This document shows, in pieces, positions 26,357-34,055 of a stretch of DNA of 64,000 bases (the first letter of the stretch is position 1; every line of letters begins with the position of its first letter). The stretch is from Palsa-504 sp963806335 (lineage in GTDB: Bacteria > Actinomycetota > Actinomycetes > Streptosporangiales > Streptosporangiaceae): contig CAWDXO010000007.1 of NCBI GenBank assembly GCA_963806335.1, forward strand, positions 157,625-221,624, read 5' to 3'. Position numbers and translations under genes: made by a program. The notes beneath the pieces were generated by a model. The model made no database searches, had not been told where the DNA came from, and saw only the letters and a list, made by a program, of their open reading frames with translations.

Positions 26357-27217
26357 TCATCTGAAGATGACCGTACGGCGGCCATGCAGCAGGATACGGT
26401 GCTCGGCGTGCCAGCGCACCGCGCGGGCCAGCGCGGCCCGCTCGGCGTCGCGGCCGAGCGCCGCGAGGTCCTCCGGGCTGCTCGTGTGGTCGACCCGGGC
26501 GACTTCCTGCTCGATGATCGGGCCCTCGTCGAGGTCGGCGGTCACGTAGTGCGCGGTCGCGCCGATCAGCTTGACGCCGCGCGCGTGGGCCTGGTGGTAC
26601 GGCCGCGCTCCCTTGAAGCTCGGCAGGAACGAGTGGTGGATGTTGATGACGCGGCCCGCCATCTTGGCGCATAGTTCCGGCGACAGGATGCGCATGTAGC
26701 GGGCCAGCACCACGAGGTCGATGCCCAGCTCGCTGACCAGGTCGAGCAGGCGTCCCTCGGCTCGCGCCGCGGGCCCCGGACCGGCCTCGACCGGAACATG
26801 CTCGAACGCGACACCGTGCGCGGCCGCGAGCGGCGCCAGGTCGGCGTGGTTACCTACCACCAGCGGGACGTCGATGCGCAGCGACTCGGCCGCGCGCCGG
26901 TAGAGCAGGTCGTTCAGGCAGTGCCCGGCCCTGGACACCATAATCAGCACCCGCGGCTTGACGGCGGTGTCGTGCAACTCCCACTCCATCGCGAACTCGG
27001 CCGCCACCAGGGTGAATCCGGAACGAAGGTCGTCATAGGTCACCGGCGTGCCCGGCACGGTCTCCACGTGCACGCGCATGAAGAACTGGCCCGCGATCCG
27101 GTCGCCGAACTGCTGGCTGTCGAGCACGTTGCAGCCCGCCTCGTGCAGGTATGCCGCGACCGCATGCACGATCCCGACCCGGTCCGGGCAGGAAAGGGTG
27201 AGGACGAACTCGGCCAT
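26357..27217 (-). CDS. purU: Formyltetrahydrofolate deformylase PurU
   Basis: 286 residues. The N-terminal ACT domain (EFVLTLSCPDRVGIVHAVAAYL, about 1-80) is joined to a formyl-transferase-like domain with NHHSFLPSFKG-type sequence (here INIHHSFLPSFKGA) and GATAHYVTADLDEGPIIEQ. It hydrolyses 10-formyltetrahydrofolate to formate and tetrahydrofolate, balancing one-carbon pools for purine and methionine synthesis. The start ATG at 27217 shares one base with the fabI stop (TGATG), so translation is coupled to fabI. The much longer frame upstream is shifted fabI sequence. Confidence 0.95.
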   Translation of the reverse strand: MAEFVLTLSCPDRVGIVHAVAAYLHEAGCNVLDSQQFGDRIAGQFFMRVHVETVPGTPVTYDDLRSGFTLVAAEFAMEWELHDTAVKPRVLIMVSRAGHCLNDLLYRRAAESLRIDVPLVVGNHADLAPLAAAHGVAFEHVPVEAGPGPAARAEGRLLDLVSELGIDLVVLARYMRILSPELCAKMAGRVINIHHSFLPSFKGARPYHQAHARGVKLIGATAHYVTADLDEGPIIEQEVARVDHTSSPEDLAALGRDAERAALARAVRWHAEHRILLHGRRTVIFR

Positions 27218-27984
27218 CAGGCGCCCACCGCGTGCAGGCCGCCGTCCACGTGCACGATCTCGCCGGTAGTCGCGGGAAACCAGTCCGACAGCAGCGCCAC
27301 GCAGGCCCGCGCGGTCGGCTCCGGGTTGGTGATGCTCCAGCCGAGCGGGGCCCGGCCATCCCATACGCCCTCGAACCGCTCGAACCCGGGGATGGACTTC
27401 GCGGCCATGGTGCGCAGCGGCCCCGCCGCCACCAGGTTGACCCGCACCCCCTGCTCCCCCAGGTCGCGGGCGAGATACCTGGCGCAGGACTCGAGCGCGG
27501 CCTTGGCCACGCCCATCCAGTCGTAGCCGGGCCAGGCCACGCTCGCGTCGAAGTCGAGGCCCACCACCGACCCGCCACCGCCCATCAGCGGCAGCGCCGC
27601 CATGGTGATCGCCTGCAGCGAATACGCGGAGACCTGCACCGCGGTCGCGACGTCCGGCCACTTGGTGTGCAGGAAGTTCCCGCCCAGCGCCTCTTCCGGG
27701 TTCGCATACGCGATCGCGTGCAGCACGCCGTCCAGGCCGTCCACATGCTCGCCGACCCGTTCGGCCAGGGAGGCGAGGTGATCATCGCTGGTCACGTCGA
27801 GCTCGAGGACCGGGGGCGGCGAAGGCAGCCGCTTGGCGATCCGTTCCACCAGGCTCAGCCGGCCGAACCCGGTGAGCACCACGGTCGCGCCCTCCTGCTG
27901 GGCCACCCGCGCGACATGAAACGCGATCGAGGCGTCCGTGATGACCCCGGTGATCAGGATCCGCTTGCCCGCCAGGATTCCCAT
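27217..27984 (-). CDS. fabI: Enoyl-ACP reductase FabI (InhA-type)
   Basis: 255 residues of the NADH-dependent short-chain reductase InhA branch. The N-terminus GKRILITGVITDASIAFHVA is very like mycobacterial InhA. The catalytic Tyr and Lys are in PGYDWMGVAKAALESCARYL, and the SRRINLVAAGPLRT-type segment appears as VRVNLVAAGPLRTMAAKSIPGF. It carries out the last reduction of type II fatty acid elongation. GAGGATTT precedes the ATG at 27984. It lies between fabG and purU on the same strand. Confidence 0.95.
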   Translation of the reverse strand: MGILAGKRILITGVITDASIAFHVARVAQQEGATVVLTGFGRLSLVERIAKRLPSPPPVLELDVTSDDHLASLAERVGEHVDGLDGVLHAIAYANPEEALGGNFLHTKWPDVATAVQVSAYSLQAITMAALPLMGGGGSVVGLDFDASVAWPGYDWMGVAKAALESCARYLARDLGEQGVRVNLVAAGPLRTMAAKSIPGFERFEGVWDGRAPLGWSITNPEPTARACVALLSDWFPATTGEIVHVDGGLHAVGA

Positions 27985-28111
27985 AAATCCTCATTCCCTG
28001 GTGATCAGCACCGTCTTAACCTTTCACCCTGCCGTGTCCGGCCTCGTCACGGCATGGCCCACGGCACGAAGCTTCCGCGCGGCGGCTTGTGGGAACCCCA
28101 CAAAGAAGGCT

Positions 28112-28822
28112 CTAGTGTCCCATTCCGAGACCGCCGTCGACCGGGATGACGGCACCGGTGATGTAGCCCGCGTCCGGCCCGGCCAGGAACGCCACCGTCG
28201 CCGCAACCTCGTCCGCCGACGCGTACCGGCCGAGCGGGACCGCAGCCATGATCGCCGCCTTCCTGGCCTCAGGCAGGCCCGCTGTCATGTCGCTGTCCAC
28301 GAAGCCGGGCGCGACCACGTTAGCGGTGATGCCGCGGGAGCCGAGCTCACGCGCCAGTGACCGGGCCAGGCCCACCAGGCCGGCCTTGGAGGCGGCGTAG
28401 TTGGCCTGCCCGGCCGAGCCGTACAGGCCGACGACCGAGGAGATGAAGATCAGCCGCCCGCGGCGCATCTTCATCATGCCCCGCACCGCGCGCTTGGCCA
28501 CCCGGTAGGCGCCGGCCAGGTTGGTGTCGAGAACCTCGCCGAAGTCGTCCTCGCCCATCAGCGCGAGCAGCTGGTCGCGGGTCACGCCCGCATTGGCCAC
28601 CAGTACCTCTACCGGTCCCTGCTCCGCTTCCACCGAACCGAACGCCGTATCGACCGCCGCCGGGTCGCGCACGTCGCAGCGGACCACGGTCAGGCCCTGC
28701 ACCGGCTCGCCGGAACGCGAGGTCACCGTGACGCTGTCGCCCGCCGCGGCCAGCCGCCGCGCGATGGCCAGCCCGATCCCGCGGTTCCCGCCGGTCACAA
28801 GCGCAGAACGCCCCACGTCCAC
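28112..28822 (-). CDS. fabG: 3-oxoacyl-ACP reductase FabG (MabA-like)
   Basis: 236 residues of a classical short-chain dehydrogenase with the cofactor motif VTGGNRGIGLAIA, NAGVTRDQLL, catalytic ISSVVGLYGSAGQANYAASKAG and a C-terminus DGGLGMGH like mycobacterial MabA. It reduces 3-oxoacyl-ACP with NADPH. GTG 28822 was chosen because GAGGAGAG lies just before it; ATG 28840 is in frame but has no ribosome site. fabG and fabI lie 127 bases apart, as in the mabA-inhA pair of mycobacteria. It is divergent from tldD. Confidence 0.95.
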   Translation of the reverse strand: MDVGRSALVTGGNRGIGLAIARRLAAAGDSVTVTSRSGEPVQGLTVVRCDVRDPAAVDTAFGSVEAEQGPVEVLVANAGVTRDQLLALMGEDDFGEVLDTNLAGAYRVAKRAVRGMMKMRRGRLIFISSVVGLYGSAGQANYAASKAGLVGLARSLARELGSRGITANVVAPGFVDSDMTAGLPEARKAAIMAAVPLGRYASADEVAATVAFLAGPDAGYITGAVIPVDGGLGMGH

Positions 28823-28872
28823 CTCTCTCCTCAGCCCCATGAGGGTACCGCAGGGTCCGGCGGTCGGTGGGA

Positions 28873-28878
28873 TAGACT
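28873..28878 (+). promoter_or_regulatory. -10-like hexamer before tldD
   Basis: TAGACT eight bases before the GTG at 28887. No ribosome site is present, so a leaderless tldD mRNA is likely. Confidence 0.45.
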
Positions 28879-28886
28879 CACGCCGC

Positions 28887-30398
28887 GTGAATGATCTTCA
28901 GTCCAGGATCGACCCGGAGTTCACGGCCCTCCCGCTGCGGAATCTGGCCGACGCCGCCCTGGCGCAGGCCAAGAGCCTGGGCGCGCAGCACGCCGACTTC
29001 CGCGCCGAGTGGATCAGGGGTCAGCAGATCGGCCTGTCCGACGGCCACCCGCAGACTCTGTTCGACGCCGACGACACCGGCCTCGCCGTCCGGGTCATCG
29101 TGGACGGGACCTGGGGCTTCGCCTCGGCTGTCGATCTCACGACGGACGCGGCAGCGCAGGCGGCGCGGCAGGCCGTCGAGGTCGCCAAGGTAGCCGCGGC
29201 CATGAACACCGAGCCCATCGTGCTCGCCCCGGAGCCGGCCTACGGTGACGTGACCTGGGTATCGGCATACGAGATCGACCCGTTGACCGTCAGCGTGGCG
29301 GACAAGGTGGCCCTGCTGGCGCAGTGGAGCGACACCCTGCTCGCGCACGCCGCCGTCAGCCACGTGGACGCCTCGCTGCAGCAGGTCAGGGAGTGCAAGT
29401 TCTACTCCGACGGCGCGACCACGGCCACCCAGCAGCGGGTCCGCCTGCACCCGCAGCTCACCGCGGTCGCGGTGTCGGACGACGGCAGGTTCGACACGAT
29501 GCGGACGCTGGCTCCCCCGGCCGGCCGGGGCTATGAGTTCCTGACCGGCACCGGCTGGGACTTCGCCGCCGAGCTGGCCGAGCTGCCCGAACTGCTCGCG
29601 GCCAAGCTGCGCGCCCCGTCCGTCCAGCCGGGACGTTATGACCTGGTGATCGACCCGTCCAACCTCTGGCTCGTCATCCACGAGTCGATCGGGCATGCCA
29701 CCGAACTCGACCGTGCCCTCGGCTACGAAGCCGCCTACGCGGGCACGTCATTCGCCACCCCGGACAAGCTCGGGGCGCTGAAGTACGGGTCGGACGTCAT
29801 GCACGTCACCGGGGACCGCACCGCGGAAAATGGCCTGGCCACCGTGGGCTACGACGACGAGGGGGTAGCCGGCCAGTCCTGGGACCTGATCAGCGGCGGC
29901 ATCCTGACCGGCTACCAGCTTGACCGGCGGATGGCGCAGCAATGCGGCTTTGGCCGCTCCAACGGGTGCGCGTTCGCCGACGGCCCGGACCACATCCCGC
30001 TGCAGCGGATGGCGAACGTATCGCTGCAGCCCGCGCCCGGCGGCCCGGCCACCAGCGATCTCATCGCCGGGGTCGAGAACGGGATCTACATCCTCGGCGA
30101 CAAGAGCTGGTCGATCGACATGCAGCGGTACAACTTCCAGTTCACTGGGCAGCGGTTCTTCAAGATCGAGAACGGACGGCTGGCCGGCCAGCTGCGCGAC
30201 GTGGCCTACCAGGCCACCACCACCGACTTCTGGGGCTCGATGGAGGCCGTCGGCGGCCCCCAGACCTATGTCCTCGGCGGCGCGTTCAACTGCGGCAAGG
30301 GCCAGCCGGGCCAGGTCGCGCCGGTCAGCCACGGCTGCCCGGCCGCCCTGATGCGCGGCGTGCGGATACTCAACACGGCAGAGGAAGGGGCAGCATGA
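28887..30398 (+). CDS. tldD: TldD-family metalloprotease subunit
   Basis: 503 residues. The zinc motif HESIGH (HExxxH) lies near residue 260 in LWLVIHESIGHATELDRALGYEAAYAGTSF, the hallmark of TldD, followed by the conserved CGFGRSNGCAFADGPDHIPLQRM and GVENGIYILGDKSWSIDMQRYNFQ regions. TldD pairs with TldE as a heterodimeric protease that degrades unfolded peptides and trims some modified peptides in the cytosol. The start is a leaderless-type GTG at 28887; the frame extends upstream without homology. tldE follows after 160 bases. Confidence 0.94.
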   Translation: MNDLQSRIDPEFTALPLRNLADAALAQAKSLGAQHADFRAEWIRGQQIGLSDGHPQTLFDADDTGLAVRVIVDGTWGFASAVDLTTDAAAQAARQAVEVAKVAAAMNTEPIVLAPEPAYGDVTWVSAYEIDPLTVSVADKVALLAQWSDTLLAHAAVSHVDASLQQVRECKFYSDGATTATQQRVRLHPQLTAVAVSDDGRFDTMRTLAPPAGRGYEFLTGTGWDFAAELAELPELLAAKLRAPSVQPGRYDLVIDPSNLWLVIHESIGHATELDRALGYEAAYAGTSFATPDKLGALKYGSDVMHVTGDRTAENGLATVGYDDEGVAGQSWDLISGGILTGYQLDRRMAQQCGFGRSNGCAFADGPDHIPLQRMANVSLQPAPGGPATSDLIAGVENGIYILGDKSWSIDMQRYNFQFTGQRFFKIENGRLAGQLRDVAYQATTTDFWGSMEAVGGPQTYVLGGAFNCGKGQPGQVAPVSHGCPAALMRGVRILNTAEEGAA

Positions 30399-30558
30399 CC
30401 CCGAGAGAGCCAAAGGGGCGCGGCGCTGCCTGGACTCTGCTTTTCCCCGCGAACCCACCCCGGGAGCGAGGAACGAGCGACGAGGGCCCGCCGCCGCAGG
30501 CGGCCAGGCAAGCAAGGCGGCGCCTCAAGGCGCCCCGGAGGCGAGCGAGGGACAAAAA
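30399..30558. other. Hairpin-rich spacer between tldD and tldE
   Basis: A 160-base spacer where most actinobacteria have adjacent tldD-tldE. It holds a CCGCC-GCA-GGCGG hairpin near 30488 and GGCGCC-TCAA-GGCGCC near 30520, plus a purine-rich GAGCGAGGAACGAGCGACGA stretch. It looks like an inserted repetitive extragenic element. No reading frame in it has protein-like features. Confidence 0.5.
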
Positions 30559-31962
30559 ATGAGGCCCCAGGAAACCGTGGAGCGCGCCCTGGCCGCCGCC
30601 CGCAGCGCCAACTGTGTCGTGATCGCCGAGGAGACCTCGGCCGCCAACTTGCGCTGGGCCGGGAACACGCTCACCACCAACGGCGTGTCGGCCTCCCGCC
30701 AGCTGACCGTCATCGCCATCGACCGGCGCGCAGACGGCGCCAGCGCCGGCGTCGTGTCCCGGGCCGGCGTCCGGCCCGACCAGATCGAAGACGTGGTCCG
30801 TGAAGCCGAGCGCGCCGCCGCCGAAGGCGAGCCCGCCGAGGACGCGGGAGACCTGATCGGACCCGAGCAGGGGCGTCCGTTCGGGGGGAAAAAAGAAAAC
30901 TGGGATGCCCCGCCTAGTCGCACCGACATCTGTGTGCTGGCCGACTTCGCCGTCGCGCTCGGTGAGACACTGCGTGCGGCCCGGGCGACCGGGCGGAAGC
31001 TGTACGGGTTCGCCGAACACGAGATGGCCAGCACGTTCCTCGGGACCTCGACCGGGCTGCGGCGGCGGCACGACCAGCCGACCGGGCGGGTCGAGCTGAA
31101 CGCGAAATCCGACGACATGGCCCGCTCGGCCTGGACGGGCGTGGCCACCCGCGACTTCACCGACGTGGACATCGCCGGCCTCGACACCGGGCTTTCCGAG
31201 CGCCTGGACTGGGCCAAGCGGACGATCTCGCTGCCTGCGGGCCGGTACGAGACGCTGCTGCCGCCCACCGCCACCTCCGACCTGCTCACCTACATGTACT
31301 GGTCAGCCGGGGCCAAGGAGGCCGCGGAGGGACGGACGGTCTTCAGCAAGCCCGGCGGCGGGACGCGGCTCGGCGAGCGCCTGTCCTCGCAGCCCGTGTC
31401 GCTGACCAGCGACCCGCTGGCGCCCGGGCTGGCCTGCGCGCCGTTCGTGATCGCGCACGCGTCGGGGTCGGATTCCTCCGCCTTCGACAACGGCCTCCCG
31501 CTGCGGGCGACCTCGTGGATCGAGGACGGCTCGCTGGCCGCCCTGGTTTCGTCCCGGCACTCGGCCTCGGTGGCCGGAGTGCCGGTCACGCCCGCCATCG
31601 ACAACCTGACCTTCGCCACCTCGGCCGCCGGGGCGCCGGCGCTGGAGGAGATGATCGCGTCGACGGACCGTGCCCTGCTGCTGACCTGCCTGTGGTACAT
31701 CCGCGAGGTCGACCCGCAGACCCTGCTGCTCACCGGGCTCACCAGGGACGGGGTTTACCTGGTGGAGGACGGCGAGGTCGTCGGGGCGGTGAACAACTTC
31801 AGGTTCAACGAGTCGCCGGTCGCCATGCTGGGGCGGCTGCTCGAAGTCGGCGCGACGGTGCCGACGCTGCCCCGCGAGTGGGGCGACTACTTCAACCGCG
31901 CTGCGATGCCCGCGGTCCGGGTCGAGGGATTCAACATGTCGTCGGTGAGCCAGGCCAGCTGA
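30559..31962 (+). CDS. tldE: TldE/PmbA-family metalloprotease subunit
   Basis: 467 residues of the PmbA/TldE family, the zinc-less partner of TldD: ANLRWAGNTLTTNGVSASRQLTVIAI near the N-terminus, AGRYETLLPPTATSDLLTYMYWSAGAKEA in the middle and LTCLWYIREVDPQTLLLTGLTRDGVYLVEDGEVVGAV toward the end. The HExxxH is absent, as expected. An A-rich codon run (GGKKENWD near residue 115) stands out from the GC-rich surroundings. The GGGAC run before ATG 30559 is a weak ribosome site. Confidence 0.93.
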   Translation: MRPQETVERALAAARSANCVVIAEETSAANLRWAGNTLTTNGVSASRQLTVIAIDRRADGASAGVVSRAGVRPDQIEDVVREAERAAAEGEPAEDAGDLIGPEQGRPFGGKKENWDAPPSRTDICVLADFAVALGETLRAARATGRKLYGFAEHEMASTFLGTSTGLRRRHDQPTGRVELNAKSDDMARSAWTGVATRDFTDVDIAGLDTGLSERLDWAKRTISLPAGRYETLLPPTATSDLLTYMYWSAGAKEAAEGRTVFSKPGGGTRLGERLSSQPVSLTSDPLAPGLACAPFVIAHASGSDSSAFDNGLPLRATSWIEDGSLAALVSSRHSASVAGVPVTPAIDNLTFATSAAGAPALEEMIASTDRALLLTCLWYIREVDPQTLLLTGLTRDGVYLVEDGEVVGAVNNFRFNESPVAMLGRLLEVGATVPTLPREWGDYFNRAAMPAVRVEGFNMSSVSQAS

Positions 31963-32030
31963 TCGCGCCGGCCCGCTGGTTGGCGGGAGGCGGATCGCGG
32001 CGTTTTGGCGACGGGGCATACCGTGGAAGA

Positions 32031-32417
32031 GTGAGGATGGTCCGCGTCCACCGGAGCGAGTCGGTGCACCTGGTCACGCAAGCGCGCCGGTCGCTGTCTG
32101 ATGACATCTCCTACCGGCAGCGCAGGTACCTGCTGATGATGGGTATCCGGGCCATCTGCTTCGTAATAGCCATCGTTCTGTTCACCAATCACTTCGGCTG
32201 GCTGACCGCGATACCGGCGGTGGGCGCCATCTTCATTCCCTATTTCGCGGTGGTGTTCGCCAACGGCGGCCGGGAGCCCGACAACACCCGCGGCTTCATG
32301 GAGTACAACCCGAACGTGCCCGCCACCCGTGACCCGACGGTACCGCCAGAAGCGACCGCGGGAAACGGCCAGCGCCCGGCGCGGCCGCGTTCAAGTGATA
32401 ACTTATCCCGTTCGTGA
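32031..32417 (+). CDS. DUF3099 membrane protein
   Basis: About 128 residues with the DUF3099 pattern: SLSDDISYRQRRYLLMMGIRAICFVIAIV, two membrane helices (about 43-60 and 65-85) and a hydrophilic, Pro-rich tail. The function is unknown; the family is restricted to actinobacteria in my knowledge. GTG 32031 has TACCGT six bases upstream (leaderless type), while ATG 32037 with GGAAGAG upstream is equally possible. The gene ends 45 bases before the -35 of the RNA candidate. Confidence 0.82.
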   Translation: MRMVRVHRSESVHLVTQARRSLSDDISYRQRRYLLMMGIRAICFVIAIVLFTNHFGWLTAIPAVGAIFIPYFAVVFANGGREPDNTRGFMEYNPNVPATRDPTVPPEATAGNGQRPARPRSSDNLSRS

Positions 32418-32462
32418 TTGGCCTGCTCAGCGCCGTCCCCGAGACCCGGTTGTAATTGGGTC

Positions 32463-32494
32463 TTGACACAACCTAGGGCGTTTCCGTGTAACAT
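32463..32494 (+). promoter_or_regulatory. Promoter of the C-loop RNA candidate
   Basis: A perfect TTGACA at 32463-32468 and TAACAT at 32489-32494. The 20-base spacer is long for this class; TGTAAC with an 18-base spacer is an alternative -10. The start of transcription would be near 32501. Confidence 0.5.
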
Positions 32495-32500
32495 TCATAT

Positions 32501-32635
32501 CGGTGCTCTGGTCCCCCGTCGGGGCACCACTGCCGGCGTTCCGGGCCCCCGTCGGAACGCCGATGATCGCGACGCCGGGTGGTTTGCCCCCGTAGCCACC
32601 CGGCGTCGCCCTATGCTCGCCGCCTTCTAGGCGGC
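32501..32635 (+). ncRNA. Structured small RNA candidate with three C-rich-loop hairpins (6C-like)
   Basis: Three hairpins follow the promoter. Hairpin 1 spans 32502-32528 with an 8-pair stem that includes G-U pairs and loop GGTCCCCCGTC. Hairpin 2 spans 32535-32561 with a perfect 8-pair stem and loop GGGCCCCCGTC. Hairpin 3 spans 32569-32609 with a perfect 14-pair stem and loop TTTGCCCCCGTAG. The loops share (T/G)CCCCCGT while the stems differ completely, so the loop is the conserved part. A fourth small hairpin (32619-32635) may help termination. This resembles the actinobacterial 6C small RNA, defined by two hairpins with C-rich loops; in M. tuberculosis (B11/6C) the loops base-pair with target mRNAs. 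Three copies and five rather than six C's per loop differ from that definition. The structure is seen directly; the 6C assignment is by analogy. Confidence 0.7.
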
Positions 32636-32659
32636 TTCGGCTTGGCTCGCAACGCCTGC

Positions 32660-32690
32660 CCGGGGGGACGACCCCCCGGAACCCCCCGCG
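32660..32690. repeat. G6/C6 hairpin of a dispersed intergenic family
   Basis: CCGGGGGG-ACGA-CCCCCCGG, a perfect 8-pair stem at 32660-32679, followed by AACCCCCCGCG. Closely similar sequence occurs at 43401-43430, a partial version at 43351-43366 and a related one at 10771-10792. Confidence 0.65.
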
Positions 32691-32720
32691 TGGCCCCCTG
32701 TTCTTGGGGGTTCTGTTCGT

Positions 32721-32869
32721 TGGCCTGGTTCTGTGGGGGTTGGCCTGGTTCTGTTCGTGGCCTGGTTCTGTGGGGGTTGGCCTGGTTCTGTTCGTTGGCC
32801 TGGTTCTGTTCGTTGGCCTGGTTCTGTGGGGGGTTGGCCTGGTTCTGTGGGGGGTTGGCCTGGTTCTGT
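32721..32869. repeat. Eight-copy tandem repeat, core TGGCCTGGTTCTGT
   Basis: Eight exact copies of the 14-base core begin at 32721, 32741, 32758, 32778, 32796, 32814, 32835 and 32856. The spacers are GGGGGT, TCG, TCGT or GGGGGGT, giving periods of 17-21 bases. On the minus strand one frame reads as a Gln/Asn/Ala/Pro repeat (QNQANPP and QNQANEQ) within an open frame at 32611-32967, but that frame lacks a ribosome site and crosses the RNA candidate and hairpin. I therefore treat it as non-coding. Confidence 0.85.
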
Positions 32870-33133
32870 GGGCGGCGGCGCTTCTCGGCCAATCTCGGCG
32901 GTCCCATCTGGATGCTGGGGCGGAAGGGGTTAGGTACTAAACTTCCGCGTTCCCCGTGGAGGAACAAGCGGGGATGTACATAGGGGTGATCTGTAAAGTT
33001 TCTTTGCTATAACCGGGAAGCGCTGGGGAGACGCCGGGGCGGGATTGTTCTGGCTTTCGTAATGCGCGAAGTTTGCGGGCGAATCATCAGCACATGCTTA
33101 CTAAGCAGGAGGGAATACCGTATTAGCGGATGG
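32870..33133. other. Gap after the tandem repeat, no gene seen
   Basis: 264 bases between the tandem repeat and the end of the ABC-2 permease gene. The part from 32950 on is AT-richer (GTAAAGTTTCTTTGCTATAA) and no frame has protein-like features. It could hold the terminator region of the exporter operon. Confidence 0.4.
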
Positions 33134-34045
33134 TTATTCGGTCTTGCGGAACTCGGCTATGGCTATCGCCAGCATCACGAGCCCCATCACGGCGACGATG
33201 GCCAGGGATAGGCCGATCGGAACCAGCCAGCCGTTCCAGGTGACGCCGGGGCTGAGCGCGTGCAGGGCCAGCGGGCTGACCGGCAGGTGAGCGAACACCG
33301 CGTGCCGCATCGGGTCAACGACGTAGGTGAGCGGGTCGATGCGGGTCAGCAGGGTCAGCCATGCGGGCAGCCCGTTCAGCGGGTACAGGGCGCCGGACAG
33401 GAAGAACAGCGGCAGCACGAACAGCTGGGTGAGCGCCATGAAGGCCTGGATCTGCTTGATCCGCGCGGCCATCATCACCCCGAACGCGGTCAGCGTGAAC
33501 GAGAGCAGCAGCAACTCCCCGACCAGCGTCAGCAGCAGCACCGGATTGTACGGGACGTGGGCCACCCCGGCCAGGGCCAGGAAGATGAGGCCCTGGAACG
33601 TGGCCACGGTCGCGCCGCCGAGGCATTTGCCGACCACGATTGCCCAGCGCCGCACCGGCGCGACCAGCATCTCGCGCAGGAACCCGAATTCCCGGTCCCA
33701 CACGATGGAGGCGGCCGAGAAGATCGCGGTGAACAGCACCGACATGGCCAGTACGCCCGGGTAGATGAACGTCCTGAAGTCCACGCCGACCGGCAGGCCA
33801 CGGCCGGCCAGCCGGGACAGCCCGGTGCCGAGCACGAACAGGAACAGCACCGGCTGCACCAGCGAGGTGACGGCGCGCAGCCGGTCGGTGCGGAACCTGA
33901 TCAGCTCACGGCGCCAGACGATGCTGACCGCGCGCAGGTCGGCGCGGATGCTGCGCTCGGGCACGGCCACCCTGATGAGCTCGGTCAGGTCCCGCTCCTG
34001 CTCGGCCTCGAGCGCCGCCCGGCTGTCCACCTCTTGCGCTGCCAT
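33134..34045 (-). CDS. ABC-2 type exporter permease (DrrB-like)
   Basis: 303 residues. The cytosolic N-terminus (RADLRAVSIVWRRELIRFRTDRLR) is followed by six membrane helices of the ABC-2 family, with REFGFLREMLVAPVRRWAIVVGKCLGGATVATFQG in the central conserved loop. It forms a drug- or lipid-exporter with the ATPase encoded just upstream. The start ATG at 34045 lies 10 bases after that gene's stop; the frame further upstream is shifted ATPase sequence. It is the third gene of a padR-ATPase-permease operon. Confidence 0.93.
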   Translation of the reverse strand: MAAQEVDSRAALEAEQERDLTELIRVAVPERSIRADLRAVSIVWRRELIRFRTDRLRAVTSLVQPVLFLFVLGTGLSRLAGRGLPVGVDFRTFIYPGVLAMSVLFTAIFSAASIVWDREFGFLREMLVAPVRRWAIVVGKCLGGATVATFQGLIFLALAGVAHVPYNPVLLLTLVGELLLLSFTLTAFGVMMAARIKQIQAFMALTQLFVLPLFFLSGALYPLNGLPAWLTLLTRIDPLTYVVDPMRHAVFAHLPVSPLALHALSPGVTWNGWLVPIGLSLAIVAVMGLVMLAIAIAEFRKTE

Positions 34046-34055
34046 GGCTACCTCG

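Noticed and set aside
32611..32967. 118-residue minus-strand frame with QNQAN repeats
   Set aside because: There is no ribosome site or homology. It runs across the G6/C6 hairpin and the end of the RNA candidate, and the repeat is better explained at DNA level.
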